A DNA stretch of 64,000 bases from Synergistaceae bacterium (lineage in GTDB: Bacteria; Synergistota; Synergistia; Synergistales; Aminobacteriaceae). A model generated the notes under the pieces. It searched no databases, was not told where the DNA came from, and saw nothing but the letters and a program-made list of their open reading frames with translations. A program made the translations under genes and the position numbers. Below, piece after piece: positions 34,268 to 43,894 of the stretch. The stretch spans positions 1 through 64,000 of the forward strand of contig JAHDKT010000066.1 of NCBI GenBank assembly GCA_018436725.1, read 5' to 3'. How positions within the stretch are numbered: position 1 is the stretch's first letter; each line of letters starts with the position of its first letter.

Positions 34268-35401
34268 ATGAAGATCTTTGGATTCCAAAGCCTCGGCGCG
34301 ATGATGATTTTCGCCGCGAGCGTTGTTATGCTTTCCGTCTACATCCTTTCAACCGTTACGGTCTCCCGGATGCTTTCCTCTCGACTCGATACCCTCGAAG
34401 CGAGCAATCAGAGTCGTATCGCCCGTTCCGTCGGTCTGTGGCTGGACGAGTGGTTCGAGGCAAAGAAGAGAATTCTCCACGACCTCGCGTCGAATCCGAG
34501 AGTACAGACGGGCAACTGGTGGCAGATGGAGAGTCCGCTCAAGGAAGCGCAGGCGCTTGTTCCCGAATCTCTTCTCATCCTTTTCGCTTCGCCGGACGGT
34601 TCGTACAACGCGACCAACTCGGGCCGAGGGAGCGTTCAAGACAGAACGTACTTCAAAAAGATCATGGAGGAAGGCGCTCCGTACTATCTGGACGAGCCCG
34701 TGATATCGAAAAGCACCGGAAAGCCTATCATCGTTCTCGCCGTTCCTTTGGAGGGAAAAGGCGTCCGCAAGGGGGTTCTGGCGATGGCGCTCGACGTCGG
34801 GGCGGTCACGGCCATACTCCGCAAAGTCGTCGAAGAGGACGAACAGCGCATTGTCTCTCCGGCTTCCGGTTCCGGGCTTGTGTCCGCTTCCACGAAAGAG
34901 GCTCTTTCCATGAACTTTTCGATGGGTTCCTCCGGTATTGTAGGGATAGAACAGTTTGTCGACGCTCTGCGCGAACGGAGGCAAGATTCCATTCTGGCGG
35001 AAACTTCCTAGGGAAAGAGCTTCTTGGCGCTTTCCCCCGTAGGAGAATGGGGGTACGGCGTACTGTATTCGGTTCCGTACGGCGCCATCGCCGCTTTTTC
35101 GAGGGAGACCGCGCTGCTCCAGCTTGTCGGAAGCGGAGTCGGGCTTCTGTTCTCCGTGCTGCTCATAGCGTTCTTGAGTAGAATGTGGACCATAAATCTT
35201 CCGAAGAACTTCACCGATCTTCTCGAACGCTTCGGCGAGGGCGATCTGACGGTGCGCTTTCCCGGCTCGGGGGAGGATGAAATCGCCCGTATGGGAAGGT
35301 CGTTGAATGAAATGATCTGCGGACTTGGCGACTCGATAGCCGCTCTCGCGCTGGATGCCTCCGGAGGTATGGAGGCCGTGGTATCGCCTCGGGCGACGTG
35401 A
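34268..35401 (+). pseudogene. Chemoreceptor-like gene (dCache, HAMP) with in-frame TAG and no signal domain
   Basis: From ATG 34268 (GGAGGAGG upstream) an N-terminal membrane helix and dCache sensor run to SILAETS, where TAG (35009-35011) stops translation. The very same frame continues GKSFLALSPVGEWGYGVLYS with the end of the sensor, a second membrane helix (LVGSGVGLLFSVLLIAFLSR) and a HAMP (EGDLTVRFPGSGEDEIARMG), then ends at 35401 without the MCP coiled coil. It is thus broken twice: a nonsense codon and loss of the output domain. Confidence 0.85.
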
Positions 35402-35490
35402 TGGTTTTTTCATGTTGTTAATCGTGTTTACAATATAAAAAATCCAAGAATATCATTTAAATTTTTATGAATAATAAGGAAGTGGTTCGG

Positions 35491-37665
35491 ATGAGACTGC
35501 GTCTCAAGGGGAAAATGCTCGTTTCGATCGTCGGCGCCGTCGTTCTGGTGCTGGCGGGAGTCATTGGGTACGTCGGGGTTATGGCGAGGAGTTCGGCGCT
35601 CGAGAACGCGCAGCGGTTGGCGGCTGCGATATCCAGCGAAGTCTCGCTCGGGGTGCGCGCGGAGATCGAGACGGGGATGATCGCCGCGCGCACGATTGCT
35701 CAGGCGCTCGCGGGGATGGGCCGCGCGGGCGAAGGGGCCAGGAAGAGCGCGCTGGGAATGCTCGAAAGCGTGCTGAAGAACACGCCGGTCGCCCTTTCCA
35801 CGTGGCTTGTCTTCGAGCCGAACGCGTTCGACGGGAAGGACGGCGAATTCGCGGGGAAGGATGGTTTTCTGCCGTCGGGGCGTTTCAGCGGGACGTTCCT
35901 CAAATCGGGGAGCGACGTGCAGAGAAGTTACGACATCACGGACGAGATGCTGGTCACTCCGGGCGACGGCGACTGGTATCTGATTGCGCGGAATACGGGA
36001 AAGGAGACGGTCATGGAGCCGTACTCCTACAACTACACCGGAAAACCCGGTGACGACAAGTTCATCGTCAGCCTGTGCATTCCGGTGAAGATCGGCGGAA
36101 AAGTCGCCGGGGTCGCGGGCGTCGATATCGACCTGGAGAACGTCAGGCGTATGGTGGAAGCCGTGCGGGTGATGGAGAGCGGCGTGGGCTCGCTCTTCTC
36201 CAACTCGGGGATTGTCGTCTCGGCGCCCGACAGGAAGATGATCGGCGAACCCCTCGGGGAGGCGGGCAAGGGGACGCTGCGGAATCTGTCGCGGATTCTC
36301 GACGGTGTTTCGAAGGGAGAGTCCTTCTCGCTGCACGACGTCTCGCCGGCCGGGAGCGGGGAGGCGCTGAACGTGCTGACGCCGGTCCGGCTGGGTGAAT
36401 CCGCCACGCCGTGGAGCATGATGGTTTCCATCCCGGTGTCCGATATCACCGCGGCTCCGGACAGGTTGTTGCGGAATATTCTTCTGGTCTCCGCCGTCGG
36501 ACTGGCGCTGTTGGCGCTGCTGATCCTCTGGATCGTCGGCAGGCTCGCCCGTCCGATCATCGGCGTGGCCGAGGTGCTTCGCAAACAGGCTTCGGGTGAT
36601 TTCCGCTCCGACGACGCGCACGCTTGGCTCTCCCGCGCGACGAACGACGAGATCGGCGACATGATCGCCGCGTTGGGCGCGATGGACCGGTCGATTACCG
36701 CGACCGTCCGTGCCTTGCGGAAGGAGTCGGAGACGCTTTCCGGGAGCGCGCAGTCGCTGGCGGCGATCTCCGAGCAGACGGTGGCCTCGATGGACGAGGT
36801 GCGCGTCTCCGTGGACAGGGTGGCGTCCCTCTCCGAGTCGAACGCCGCCGCGCTCGAAGAGACGAACGCGGGCGTCGAAGAGGTTTCCGCATCGGCGTCG
36901 CAGTCGGCGAAGGCCGTCGCCGGGGGAGCGGCCGCCGCCGAACGGACGAGAAGCGCCAGCGAGAGCGCCGTGGACAAGGTGCGCGCTATGGTGCGGGAGA
37001 TACGCAAAGTGGGCGAGATGTCGCAGAAGACGGTCGAGGATATGAACAAGGTCGGCCGGTCGGTCGACTCCATCGCGGGCTTCGTGGCGACCATAGGGCA
37101 GATCGCCGACCAGACCAATCTGCTTGCGCTGAACGCGGCCATAGAGGCTGCCCGGGCGGGAGAGGCCGGGCGCGGGTTCGCGGTCGTGGCCGACGAGGTC
37201 CGCAAGCTGGCCGAGCAGTCCAACGAAGCGGCGAAGGACGTCGCCCGTCTGATCGAATCGCTGCAGTCGGACGCGGGACGTTCCGTCTCGTCGATGAAGC
37301 AGGTCGACGCCATCGTCGAAACCACCGTGCGCCAGTCGGAGGACGCTCGGGAGGGGCTGGAAGAGGCGCTCAAGAGCATCGCGGAGATAGGCGACATCAT
37401 CCGATCGATCGCCGCCTCCGCGGACGAGATGGCCGCCTCCAGCCAGGAGATGGCGAACGGCGTCGACTCCGCCACCAGGGGGACGATGGAGGTGACCTCC
37501 TCCATGGAGGCGATATCCCGTGCTACCGGCGACACGGCGAAGGCGTCAGAGGACGTCGCGGCGGAGGCGCAGAGCCTCTCCGGAGCTGCGGAAAATCTCG
37601 CCCGGCTCGTCGCCGGCTTCAAAATCGACGAAGAGACGAGGGGGCTGCGCTCGGTCGGAAGGTAG
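35491..37665 (+). CDS. Methyl-accepting chemotaxis protein (dCache, HAMP, MCP signal)
   Basis: A 724-residue receptor. A membrane helix lies at about 10-30 ([20 protein letters not shown]), then a dCache sensor ([58 protein letters not shown]), a second helix near 335-358 ([20 protein letters not shown]), HAMP, and the signalling hairpin with [23 protein letters not shown] 35491 is preferred: AAGGAAG lies eight bases upstream, while the earlier ATG 35467 has none. It follows the broken receptor, which shares its general layout. Confidence 0.95.
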   Translation: MRLRLKGKMLVSIVGAVVLVLAGVIGYVGVMARSSALENAQRLAAAISSEVSLGVRAEIETGMIAARTIAQALAGMGRAGEGARKSALGMLESVLKNTPVALSTWLVFEPNAFDGKDGEFAGKDGFLPSGRFSGTFLKSGSDVQRSYDITDEMLVTPGDGDWYLIARNTGKETVMEPYSYNYTGKPGDDKFIVSLCIPVKIGGKVAGVAGVDIDLENVRRMVEAVRVMESGVGSLFSNSGIVVSAPDRKMIGEPLGEAGKGTLRNLSRILDGVSKGESFSLHDVSPAGSGEALNVLTPVRLGESATPWSMMVSIPVSDITAAPDRLLRNILLVSAVGLALLALLILWIVGRLARPIIGVAEVLRKQASGDFRSDDAHAWLSRATNDEIGDMIAALGAMDRSITATVRALRKESETLSGSAQSLAAISEQTVASMDEVRVSVDRVASLSESNAAALEETNAGVEEVSASASQSAKAVAGGAAAAERTRSASESAVDKVRAMVREIRKVGEMSQKTVEDMNKVGRSVDSIAGFVATIGQIADQTNLLALNAAIEAARAGEAGRGFAVVADEVRKLAEQSNEAAKDVARLIESLQSDAGRSVSSMKQVDAIVETTVRQSEDAREGLEEALKSIAEIGDIIRSIAASADEMAASSQEMANGVDSATRGTMEVTSSMEAISRATGDTAKASEDVAAEAQSLSGAAENLARLVAGFKIDEETRGLRSVGR

Positions 37666-37814
37666 CGATGAGAAAGATAGCCTTGAGGGAAATGCTCCGG
37701 GCGGGCGGTGCGCCAAATCTTGTAGCTCTTGTGGCGATTCCTTGGAGATAGGGCGTGAAAACGGGTAGGCTGATGCTCGCTTGGCGATACGATAGCCCGT
37801 CGATCCGTACGGAA

Positions 37815-37854
37815 GAAAAGAGCCCCGGGACATTCCCGAGGCTCTTTCTCTTCT
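37815..37854. terminator. Bidirectional terminator between chemoreceptor and gldA
   Basis: AAAGAGCCCCGGGA-CAT-TCCCGAGGCTCTTT with one mismatch, A-rich before and T-rich after (TTTCTCTTCTTT), lies between two convergent genes. Confidence 0.8.
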
Positions 37855-37863
37855 TTGCTGCGG

Positions 37864-38958
37864 TTAGGCCAGGAAGCTCCGCCCGAGAGCGTCCGCCGCC
37901 AGGATGGCGGCGCTCACGTCCTGCGGCGTCACCGCGAAGGGCATGTTGTGAATGGTCTCGCCGGGGGCGCAGGCGGTCTTCGCCACTTCCATGATCCGCT
38001 CGGGGTTCACCTCCGTCACGCCCATCTCTTCGAGCGTGACGGGAAGGCCGACCGAGGCGCAGAAACCGAGGACCTCCTCCAGCTCCTTCTCGGGGGCGTT
38101 CTCAAGCACAAGCTGGACGAGCGTGCCGAAAGCGACCTTCTCCCCGTGGTAGAGACCGTGGCACTCCTCCATCACCGTGAAGCCGTTGTGGACCGCGTGC
38201 GCCGCGCCCAGTCCGCCGCTCTCGAAGCCGAGACCGCTGAGATACGTGTTCGCTTCGACGATGTTTTCCACAGCCTTGGTGCAGGCGGACGCCTCCACCG
38301 CGAGCAGCGCCTTGACCCCGTCCGCAAGGAGCGTGTCGTAGCAGAGCTTCGCCAAGGCGAGCGCCGCCTTCGTGGCGTGTCCTCCGGGCATGTTGGTTTT
38401 GTCCGCCGCGATGCAGGCGCGCGCCTCGAAGTAGGTCGCCAGGGCGTCTCCCATGCCGGCGGCGAGAAGGCGGACAGGCGCCTTGGAGATCACCTCCGTG
38501 TCCACGAGGACGACGTCGGGATTCTTCGGAAGGACGAGGTACTCGCTGAAGACGCCCTCCTCGGTGTAGATCACCGAGAGCGCGCTGCACGGCGCGTCGG
38601 TGGAGGCGATCGTCGGGACGACGACCGCAGGTTTCTGCTCGTAGTACGCCACGGCCTTCGCCGTATCGAGAATCTTTCCGCCGCCGACGCCGAGCACCGC
38701 GTCGCACTTCTTTTCGCGGCACACCGTGCGGATCCGGTCGATCTCTTTGCGGGAGCACTCTCCGTTGAACTTCTCGAAGACGAGCGCCCCCGCGTCGCCG
38801 TCGAAACTCTCCGCGAGCGTCTCACCCAGACGGGCGAGGCCGCCGCCGCTGATCAGCACCAGAAAGGACTTCCCGAACGTCCCGATGTGACTCTTCAGCC
38901 GTTTCAACTCTCCAAAACCCTGAACGTACTTCCCCGGAGCGATCATGATGCGTGTCAT
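37864..38958 (-). CDS. gldA: Glycerol dehydrogenase (iron-type alcohol dehydrogenase family)
   Basis: A 364-residue NAD-dependent, metal-binding dehydrogenase that oxidises glycerol to dihydroxyacetone, or a related polyol. It has the NAD loop VLGVGGGKILDTAKAVAYY, the conserved PTIASTDAPCSALSVIYTEE, the metal ligands GMGDALATYFEARAC, HAVHNGFT and CHGLYHGEKVAFG. ATG 38958 (AGAGGTG upstream) is preferred over an upstream in-frame TTG. A palindromic operator overlaps its promoter. No glycerol-use partners are adjacent. Confidence 0.93.
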   Translation of the reverse strand: MTRIMIAPGKYVQGFGELKRLKSHIGTFGKSFLVLISGGGLARLGETLAESFDGDAGALVFEKFNGECSRKEIDRIRTVCREKKCDAVLGVGGGKILDTAKAVAYYEQKPAVVVPTIASTDAPCSALSVIYTEEGVFSEYLVLPKNPDVVLVDTEVISKAPVRLLAAGMGDALATYFEARACIAADKTNMPGGHATKAALALAKLCYDTLLADGVKALLAVEASACTKAVENIVEANTYLSGLGFESGGLGAAHAVHNGFTVMEECHGLYHGEKVAFGTLVQLVLENAPEKELEEVLGFCASVGLPVTLEEMGVTEVNPERIMEVAKTACAPGETIHNMPFAVTPQDVSAAILAADALGRSFLA

Positions 38959-38974
38959 CTGCAACACCTCTTAT

Positions 38975-39003
38975 TATGATATATTGTTCACTATTATATC
39001 ATA
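38975..39003 (-). promoter_or_regulatory. gldA promoter with perfect palindrome
   Basis: TATGATATA and TATATCATA are perfect 9-base arms around an 11-base centre. The minus-strand TATAAT -10 (38993-38998) lies inside the upstream arm, 35 bases before ATG 38958, and the matching -35 is poor (ACCTTA). A repressor or activator site is likely; the binding protein is unknown. Confidence 0.6.
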
Positions 39004-39102
39004 CCAAAAAAGATTTAAGGTCGGAAGATAGAGCGCATCGTCGCGGATGCCGCCGAAGACCCGAAGTGCAGCGAGTCAATGGGGAGAATTTTTGGAGATT
39101 GT

Positions 39103-39165
39103 GGGAAGAAAGAAGAGGAGCGTCGGCATGAAGGCGATTCACCGGCGCTCCTCTTCTTTCTTCCC
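39103..39165 (-). terminator. 20-bp perfect inverted repeat after the M20 operon
   Basis: Arms 39103-39122 and 39146-39165 pair perfectly over 20 bases and extend inward by one wobble and three pairs. It lies 29 bases after the stop of the M20 gene on the minus strand. No T-tract, but the stem is very stable. Confidence 0.7.
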
Positions 39166-39193
39166 GATTTATAGATCCTGGTTTTCCTCGGGC

Positions 39194-40582
39194 TTATGCC
39201 TTGGGTTTCGCGCCCGGAGGAAGAGGGGAAGCATACGGATTGTTTTTGATTTGTTTCTCGAAGACTTCCTTTGCTTTGACGACCAGTTCCGGTTTTTTAA
39301 GGAGTTCGATGCCTGCAAGGCCGAGCGTCTTGGCGGCGACAAGCATGCCCTTCTGTCCGATGGTAGTTCCCGCGCATGCGGCGAACTGCCACGAATGCGT
39401 CGTGACGGAGAGAGGAGACGTCGTCACGATCAGCTGCGCAGTCGGAACCACGTGGCTCACGTCGCCGACATCCGTCGAACCGGGGAGCGGCTTGCCCTTG
39501 TCCATGACGGGAATGATCGTATCGCAGATGTACTTGTCGTCCGCATTCTCACCGAACTGCTCCCGGAACATCGTTCGCGTTTTCTCCAGAAATTCCGGAG
39601 CCGTTTTTCCAAGTTCCTCCGCGAAGCGGAGTTCTTCCTCCGTGTACTCCGGAGCCCCGACTTCTTTGAGCTTTTCGAGCAGCAACGCTTCAAGGACGTC
39701 GTTGCTTACGACGTTGTAGCACCCGGTCAGGAATTCGATGTCGAAAGTGGTTCCCGTCATCTTCGCGGCGCCTTCGGCGCAATCCACGATTCGATTGTAC
39801 ACTTCCTCCACCTGAGGGCGTTTCGGCGCACGGACATAGTACCAGACCGTGGCTTCCGCAGGAACGATGTTGGGTTCCCCCCCGCCGTTGGTAATAACGT
39901 AGTGCATCCGTGCGTCGGGGATGATGTGTTCTCTGAGGTAGTTGGTTCCCACATTCATTAGTTCGACCGCGTCGAGAGCACTCTTGCCGTTGTACGGATC
40001 GTAGGCGGCGTGCGCCGTTCTTCCGTGGAAATTGAATTTCGCCGAGTTCATGGCAAGGAAGTTGGCGGCCCAGATGCTGTTGTAGTAGAACGGATGCCAT
40101 GTCAGCGCGCAGTCGACGTCGTCGAAAAGGCCGGCGCGGACCATGAAGACCTTTCCGGCGAGAAGCTCTTCCGCAGGACATCCGTAGAATCGTACGGTTC
40201 CTTTGACCTCTCCCGATTCAATCGCGTCTTTCAGAGCGATCGCGGCTCCTACCGCCGCGACGCCGAGAAGGTTGTGTCCGCATCCATGACCCGCTTTTCC
40301 TTCCTCGAGCGGTTCCTTCGCGGGTTGTCGCTTCTGCGAAAGCCGGGGCAGCGCGTCGTACTCCCCGAGGAACCCTACGACGGGCTTTCCGTTTCCGAAT
40401 TCCGCGACCAGGGCGGTCGGCATGTCCGCCACGCCCAAGGAGACTTTAAAACCTTCCTGCTCAAGGAAATCCGCTATCGCTTTCGAGGATTTGTGTTCCT
40501 TGAATCCGGGTTCGGCGAATTCCCATATCGCGTCGCTGAGGGCGACGAGTTTCTCTCTGCGTTTCTCTATCGAATCGAGCAT
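39194..40582 (-). CDS. M20-family amidohydrolase, AbgB-like
   Basis: A 462-residue hydrolase of the AbgB/p-aminobenzoyl-glutamate hydrolase branch of M20. Family motifs: EFAEPGFKEHKSSKAIADFL, VGFLGEYDALP, GHGCGHNLLGVAAVGAAIAL (metal His), GCPAEE (catalytic Glu), FHGRTAHAAYDPYNGKSALD, and a C-terminal GSTDVGDVSHVVPT metal site. It would cleave an amide-linked amino acid. It is the last gene of a minus-strand operon with a deacylase and two membrane proteins (43108 to 39194), so it probably acts on what they import. Confidence 0.88.
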   Translation of the reverse strand: MLDSIEKRREKLVALSDAIWEFAEPGFKEHKSSKAIADFLEQEGFKVSLGVADMPTALVAEFGNGKPVVGFLGEYDALPRLSQKRQPAKEPLEEGKAGHGCGHNLLGVAAVGAAIALKDAIESGEVKGTVRFYGCPAEELLAGKVFMVRAGLFDDVDCALTWHPFYYNSIWAANFLAMNSAKFNFHGRTAHAAYDPYNGKSALDAVELMNVGTNYLREHIIPDARMHYVITNGGGEPNIVPAEATVWYYVRAPKRPQVEEVYNRIVDCAEGAAKMTGTTFDIEFLTGCYNVVSNDVLEALLLEKLKEVGAPEYTEEELRFAEELGKTAPEFLEKTRTMFREQFGENADDKYICDTIIPVMDKGKPLPGSTDVGDVSHVVPTAQLIVTTSPLSVTTHSWQFAACAGTTIGQKGMLVAAKTLGLAGIELLKKPELVVKAKEVFEKQIKNNPYASPLPPGAKPKA

Positions 40583-40602
40583 CGTTCATCCCTCCCCGAG
40601 AG

Positions 40603-41295
40603 TTAGATGATCCCTCTTTGTTTCAGAGCGCGGGCGATAAGAATTGTCCCGAAGATCGTCACGATGATAACGGCGTAGACCGGAATTCCGGGAAGGAACT
40701 TCAGGTAGCCGCCCTTGTACAGAAGCGTCATGACAAGCCCGAGCGGAATGGCGATGAGCGCGATCTTGGGATTTTTGACGGTTTGCTGTCCCAGGATAGC
40801 TCCGAAAATGGCCGGAAGGAGGAAGTTGAGGGAATCATACACGGGTTTCGGAAGCATGCTGAGGATGGAGGTTCCCAAAGCGACGCCGATTGAAAGGAGA
40901 ATGATATTGACCAGAACGGAGGTGGCGACGCCGATGGTGGAGATGATGCTGCCTTCGGGCGTGCCTTTTTCCACGCCGGCGGCGTCCTGGGCGATCGCCG
41001 AGCAGGGGACTCTGAGGTTACCGATGTTCCCGGAGAGGAAGGACATGTAGGTGCCGGGTATGCCGAGTATCGTGAAGTAAGATACGGGTTCGACCACGTA
41101 AAAGACTCCTGAGACGCTGATCTGCATGATGGTTCCGGTGATCACCGCGGACCATGGAGGCATGATGCCGTAGACGAAATAAAGAACCGCTACGGGCGCG
41201 AAGCTAAGAAGAACGCCGATCAAGGTTGTGGACATTCCCCATTTGATGATATAGGGCGTATATTCGTTCTCGAAGACATTATTGTTCTGCGTCAT
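40603..41295 (-). CDS. Polytopic membrane protein, partner of the DUF5058 protein
   Basis: A 230-residue protein with about six membrane helices (GVLLSFAPVAVLYFVYGIMP, IISTIGVATSVLVNIILLSI, FLPGIPVYAVIIVTIFGTIL). A conserved-looking cytosolic stretch is GNLRVPCSAIAQDAAGVEKG. I do not know a named family. It starts 12 bases after the DUF5058 gene and ends 20 bases before the M20 gene, so the two membrane proteins may form one transporter. Confidence 0.75.
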   Translation of the reverse strand: MTQNNNVFENEYTPYIIKWGMSTTLIGVLLSFAPVAVLYFVYGIMPPWSAVITGTIMQISVSGVFYVVEPVSYFTILGIPGTYMSFLSGNIGNLRVPCSAIAQDAAGVEKGTPEGSIISTIGVATSVLVNIILLSIGVALGTSILSMLPKPVYDSLNFLLPAIFGAILGQQTVKNPKIALIAIPLGLVMTLLYKGGYLKFLPGIPVYAVIIVTIFGTILIARALKQRGII

Positions 41296-41307
41296 CGGGT
41301 ACCCCTC

Positions 41308-42018
41308 CTATCCCACGAAAACCGCGACGAGCATGCCGACGAACATCGATATCGAGACGCCCCACTCGTCGACCCAGTGCTTCTTGTTCTTGCGGCCGTA
41401 GTATGTAAGAGCAGCCATGCAGAGAAAGCCGGCGATCGCCGCGAAGGCCCCCTTGTTCTGCATCGAGAAGGGGACGACCCTGTCGAGCGAAAGGTAGGTG
41501 AATGCGCCGATCATACCTCCGGCGGCGACGATCGGTATCATCGTCGACTTGCCGCCGGCGAGCTTCAGGCGGATACCGTCGAGTTTATGGGAGAAGAGTC
41601 CGGCGAAAAGAGGCCAGCCTATGCTACCGAGCGTCATGACCCATACTGCGCAGGCGAACACCGTGACCGTCATTCCTTCGCCGCCGAATTTCACGTTCAT
41701 GGCCTGTGCGCCGAAATTCGCGGCCATCAGCTCGTACGCCACCGAGCCGATGTAGGAAAGCCTAAGCCAAGGAATGCCGCCTCCCATCGCCCGCATAAGG
41801 GCGAGCAGGCCTGCGAAAATCGCCAAAGACGGGCCGATCGCCGCCACAGCGCTGCTTCGGATGGCGCGTTTCATCTGATCGTCGGTGATCCCCATCTTTC
41901 TTCCGTCTTTGAGAGATCGTACAAGGAAAAGATATGACTGAAAAAGAACAAGCATAACCGGAATGGCGCAGGCGATCCATATTATCCCGCTGTTTGCAAT
42001 TTCCATATAATCGTTCAT
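41308..42018 (-). CDS. DUF5058-family membrane protein
   Basis: A 236-residue membrane protein with about seven helices. It opens MEIANSGIIWIACAIPVMLV then LFQSYLFLVRSLKDG, and has the family block KRAIRSSAVAAIGPSLAIFA with LSYIGSVAYELMAANFGAQA, which I recognise as DUF5058. In other genomes such proteins sit next to M20 hydrolases, as here. A transport role for an acylated amino acid or peptide is inferred from context only. Operon: deacylase upstream, second membrane protein 12 bases downstream. Confidence 0.8.
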   Translation of the reverse strand: MNDYMEIANSGIIWIACAIPVMLVLFQSYLFLVRSLKDGRKMGITDDQMKRAIRSSAVAAIGPSLAIFAGLLALMRAMGGGIPWLRLSYIGSVAYELMAANFGAQAMNVKFGGEGMTVTVFACAVWVMTLGSIGWPLFAGLFSHKLDGIRLKLAGGKSTMIPIVAAGGMIGAFTYLSLDRVVPFSMQNKGAFAAIAGFLCMAALTYYGRKNKKHWVDEWGVSISMFVGMLVAVFVG

Positions 42019-42106
42019 TTGCTTTCAACTCCCTTCTCCGATATCGATATGTATTTGTCCGGTGCGTTTTTTCGACGGGCTTTGCTTTCCTCCTTTCTTC
42101 GAATGT

Positions 42107-43108
42107 CTAGGAGTTTACCCTTCCGTAGAGAATCGACCAGTTGCCTGGAAGGACGACTGGATAGACTCCGTAGCCTACCATCACCCCGTCTTCGGGGGCC
42201 AGAGTCTCGCCAACTTTTTCTCCGAAGACGTCGAAAATTTCGGCGAGCACTTCGCCTTTTACAAAAGATTCTACGGGCATTTTCTTGACGACGTGTATTC
42301 CTCCGGCGTCGCTGCAAAGGTAGATCAGCGTGATATCGATCTGTTTTTCCGCCTGCGGTACGATGTCTCCTTCGATCATGCACAGCGACTTCATGACGTT
42401 CGTGATACCCGTCGCGCAGATTTCGATATGCCGCCGTCTGTTCGCATACGGGTGCTGAATGCTCTGCGAGCCCACTTCCGGTGTGATGCACGGAATACCG
42501 AGTTTCGCGGCCTCGGCGTTCAAAAAGCCGCCGAACGGGACATCCTCCATCCTCCAGAGAATCTCCACTCCGAATGCCTTCGCCATCTTATAGGAGGCTT
42601 CGGCGCTGTCGTTGCCGGGGATGTACGAGGCCAGCGGTTCAAGATAGAGCGCGTCGCCTCCACCGTGGAATGTAATGATATTCGTCGCTTTTTTGACGAT
42701 GTTCTGTAGGTATGCGTCGACGATTCTGGACGTGATGAAACCCTGCGGAGTACCCGGATACGCCCTGTTGAGATTCAGGGTTGAATAGTCCATGGGGGAA
42801 ATTCTGCTCCCGTACATGAAGGCTTCCATGTTCAATACAGGAACTCCGATGAACGTCCCCTTCAATTTCTTCGGGTCGAGAGCGTTCGCCGTCTCGATGA
42901 TCGCCTGCACTCCTTCGTATTCGTCTCCGTGATGCGCGCCGTCGACGAGAAGACGGGGTCCGTCCTCGACGCCCGAAACCACGATGATCGGAAATTTCAC
43001 CCATGAACCGTCGGGTTTGCACGCCACGTTGAAATATCCTTTGGTGACGGAACCCCGTTTTGCAAGAGCTGCTTCAAAATCGAAATCGCAAAAACATGTC
43101 TTGTTCAA
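42107..43108 (-). CDS. Succinylglutamate desuccinylase/aspartoacylase (M14-like) family deacylase
   Basis: A 333-residue zinc hydrolase. The Zn motif DGAHHGDEYEG (about 57-67; His-x-x-Glu type) with FIGVPVLNMEAFMYGSRISP, LNLNRAYPGTPQGF and the second histidine region IITFHGGGDALYLEP and PEVGSQS fit the AspA/AstE group, which removes acyl groups from amino acids. First gene of the operon with DUF5058, a second membrane protein and an AbgB-like hydrolase. The YheO-type regulator just upstream is a good candidate controller. Confidence 0.87.
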   Translation of the reverse strand: MNKTCFCDFDFEAALAKRGSVTKGYFNVACKPDGSWVKFPIIVVSGVEDGPRLLVDGAHHGDEYEGVQAIIETANALDPKKLKGTFIGVPVLNMEAFMYGSRISPMDYSTLNLNRAYPGTPQGFITSRIVDAYLQNIVKKATNIITFHGGGDALYLEPLASYIPGNDSAEASYKMAKAFGVEILWRMEDVPFGGFLNAEAAKLGIPCITPEVGSQSIQHPYANRRRHIEICATGITNVMKSLCMIEGDIVPQAEKQIDITLIYLCSDAGGIHVVKKMPVESFVKGEVLAEIFDVFGEKVGETLAPEDGVMVGYGVYPVVLPGNWSILYGRVNS

Positions 43109-43226
43109 TCTGATTTCCTCCCATGTATTTTAAATTCGGACTTTATCGTACGCATTCGGAAGAGCATATGCTTATCGAACGCAAAAAATCTTTCTTCCGG
43201 GTGCGTCGCCGCTATTCGCGCAACTG

Positions 43227-43894
43227 TCACACTATCTGCTGCTCTTCTTGTTTTGATTCATCAATATAGGTATACAGGGTGTACTTCGAAATGCCCAAAC
43301 GCTCGGCCACAAGCTCCACCGACCCTTTCACGAGGAAGAGACCTCGTTGTTCCAGTTCTTTCACGACGCGCAGTTTCGCGTTTCGATCCATTTGAGACAA
43401 GATGACCCCGCCTCTTCCTAGAACGGTTTCGAGGATATGTGCGACGAGTTCTGAAACGTTGTTTCCGTAATGTTCGTCCTCATTGTCGGGCGCCGGGCCG
43501 AAATCGATAAGGGACGTCAGCGTTTCCTGCGCAGCGCAGAGCATATCTATGCAGTAATTGATACAGATACAACCGATGACATGTCCTTCCGAATCACGTA
43601 AAAAAGTTGTTGATGCCTTTACTTTTCGTTGTTCTTTTGTAAAAGAATGATAGTAATAGTTCTCCTCGACATTATCACCATACTGTTGGAGCAAGTTAAG
43701 AACATAGTTCGTAATCGGCGCGCCAAGAGATCGATTGGTTAATTTCCCCGCCAACGCGACAAGCGATGACTGCGGTTTCCGCAAATCATGAAGAGCAACC
43801 TCGCAATTGATTCCAAAGTGCTTTGCAATGCCTCTGACAATTCCAATATATTGACTTAAATCATTGTTTAAATCTTCGGCTATTTTTATTGCAT
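43227..43894 (-). pseudogene. YheO-like (PAS, HTH) regulator with a frameshift at its start
   Basis: ATG 43894 has a strong AAAGGAGG but is followed by CAA TAA. In the neighbouring frame the protein reads IKIAEDLNNDLSQYIGIVRG then IAKHFGINCEVALHDLRKPQ and continues to the end: a YheO-type PAS domain and a C-terminal helix-turn-helix (ELVAERLGISKYTLYTYIDE). One missing A near CAATA would explain it; the length, 668 bases, is one short of a multiple of three. A start at ATA or a downstream TTG is possible, so function is not excluded. It probably controls the operon beginning at 43108. Confidence 0.7.
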
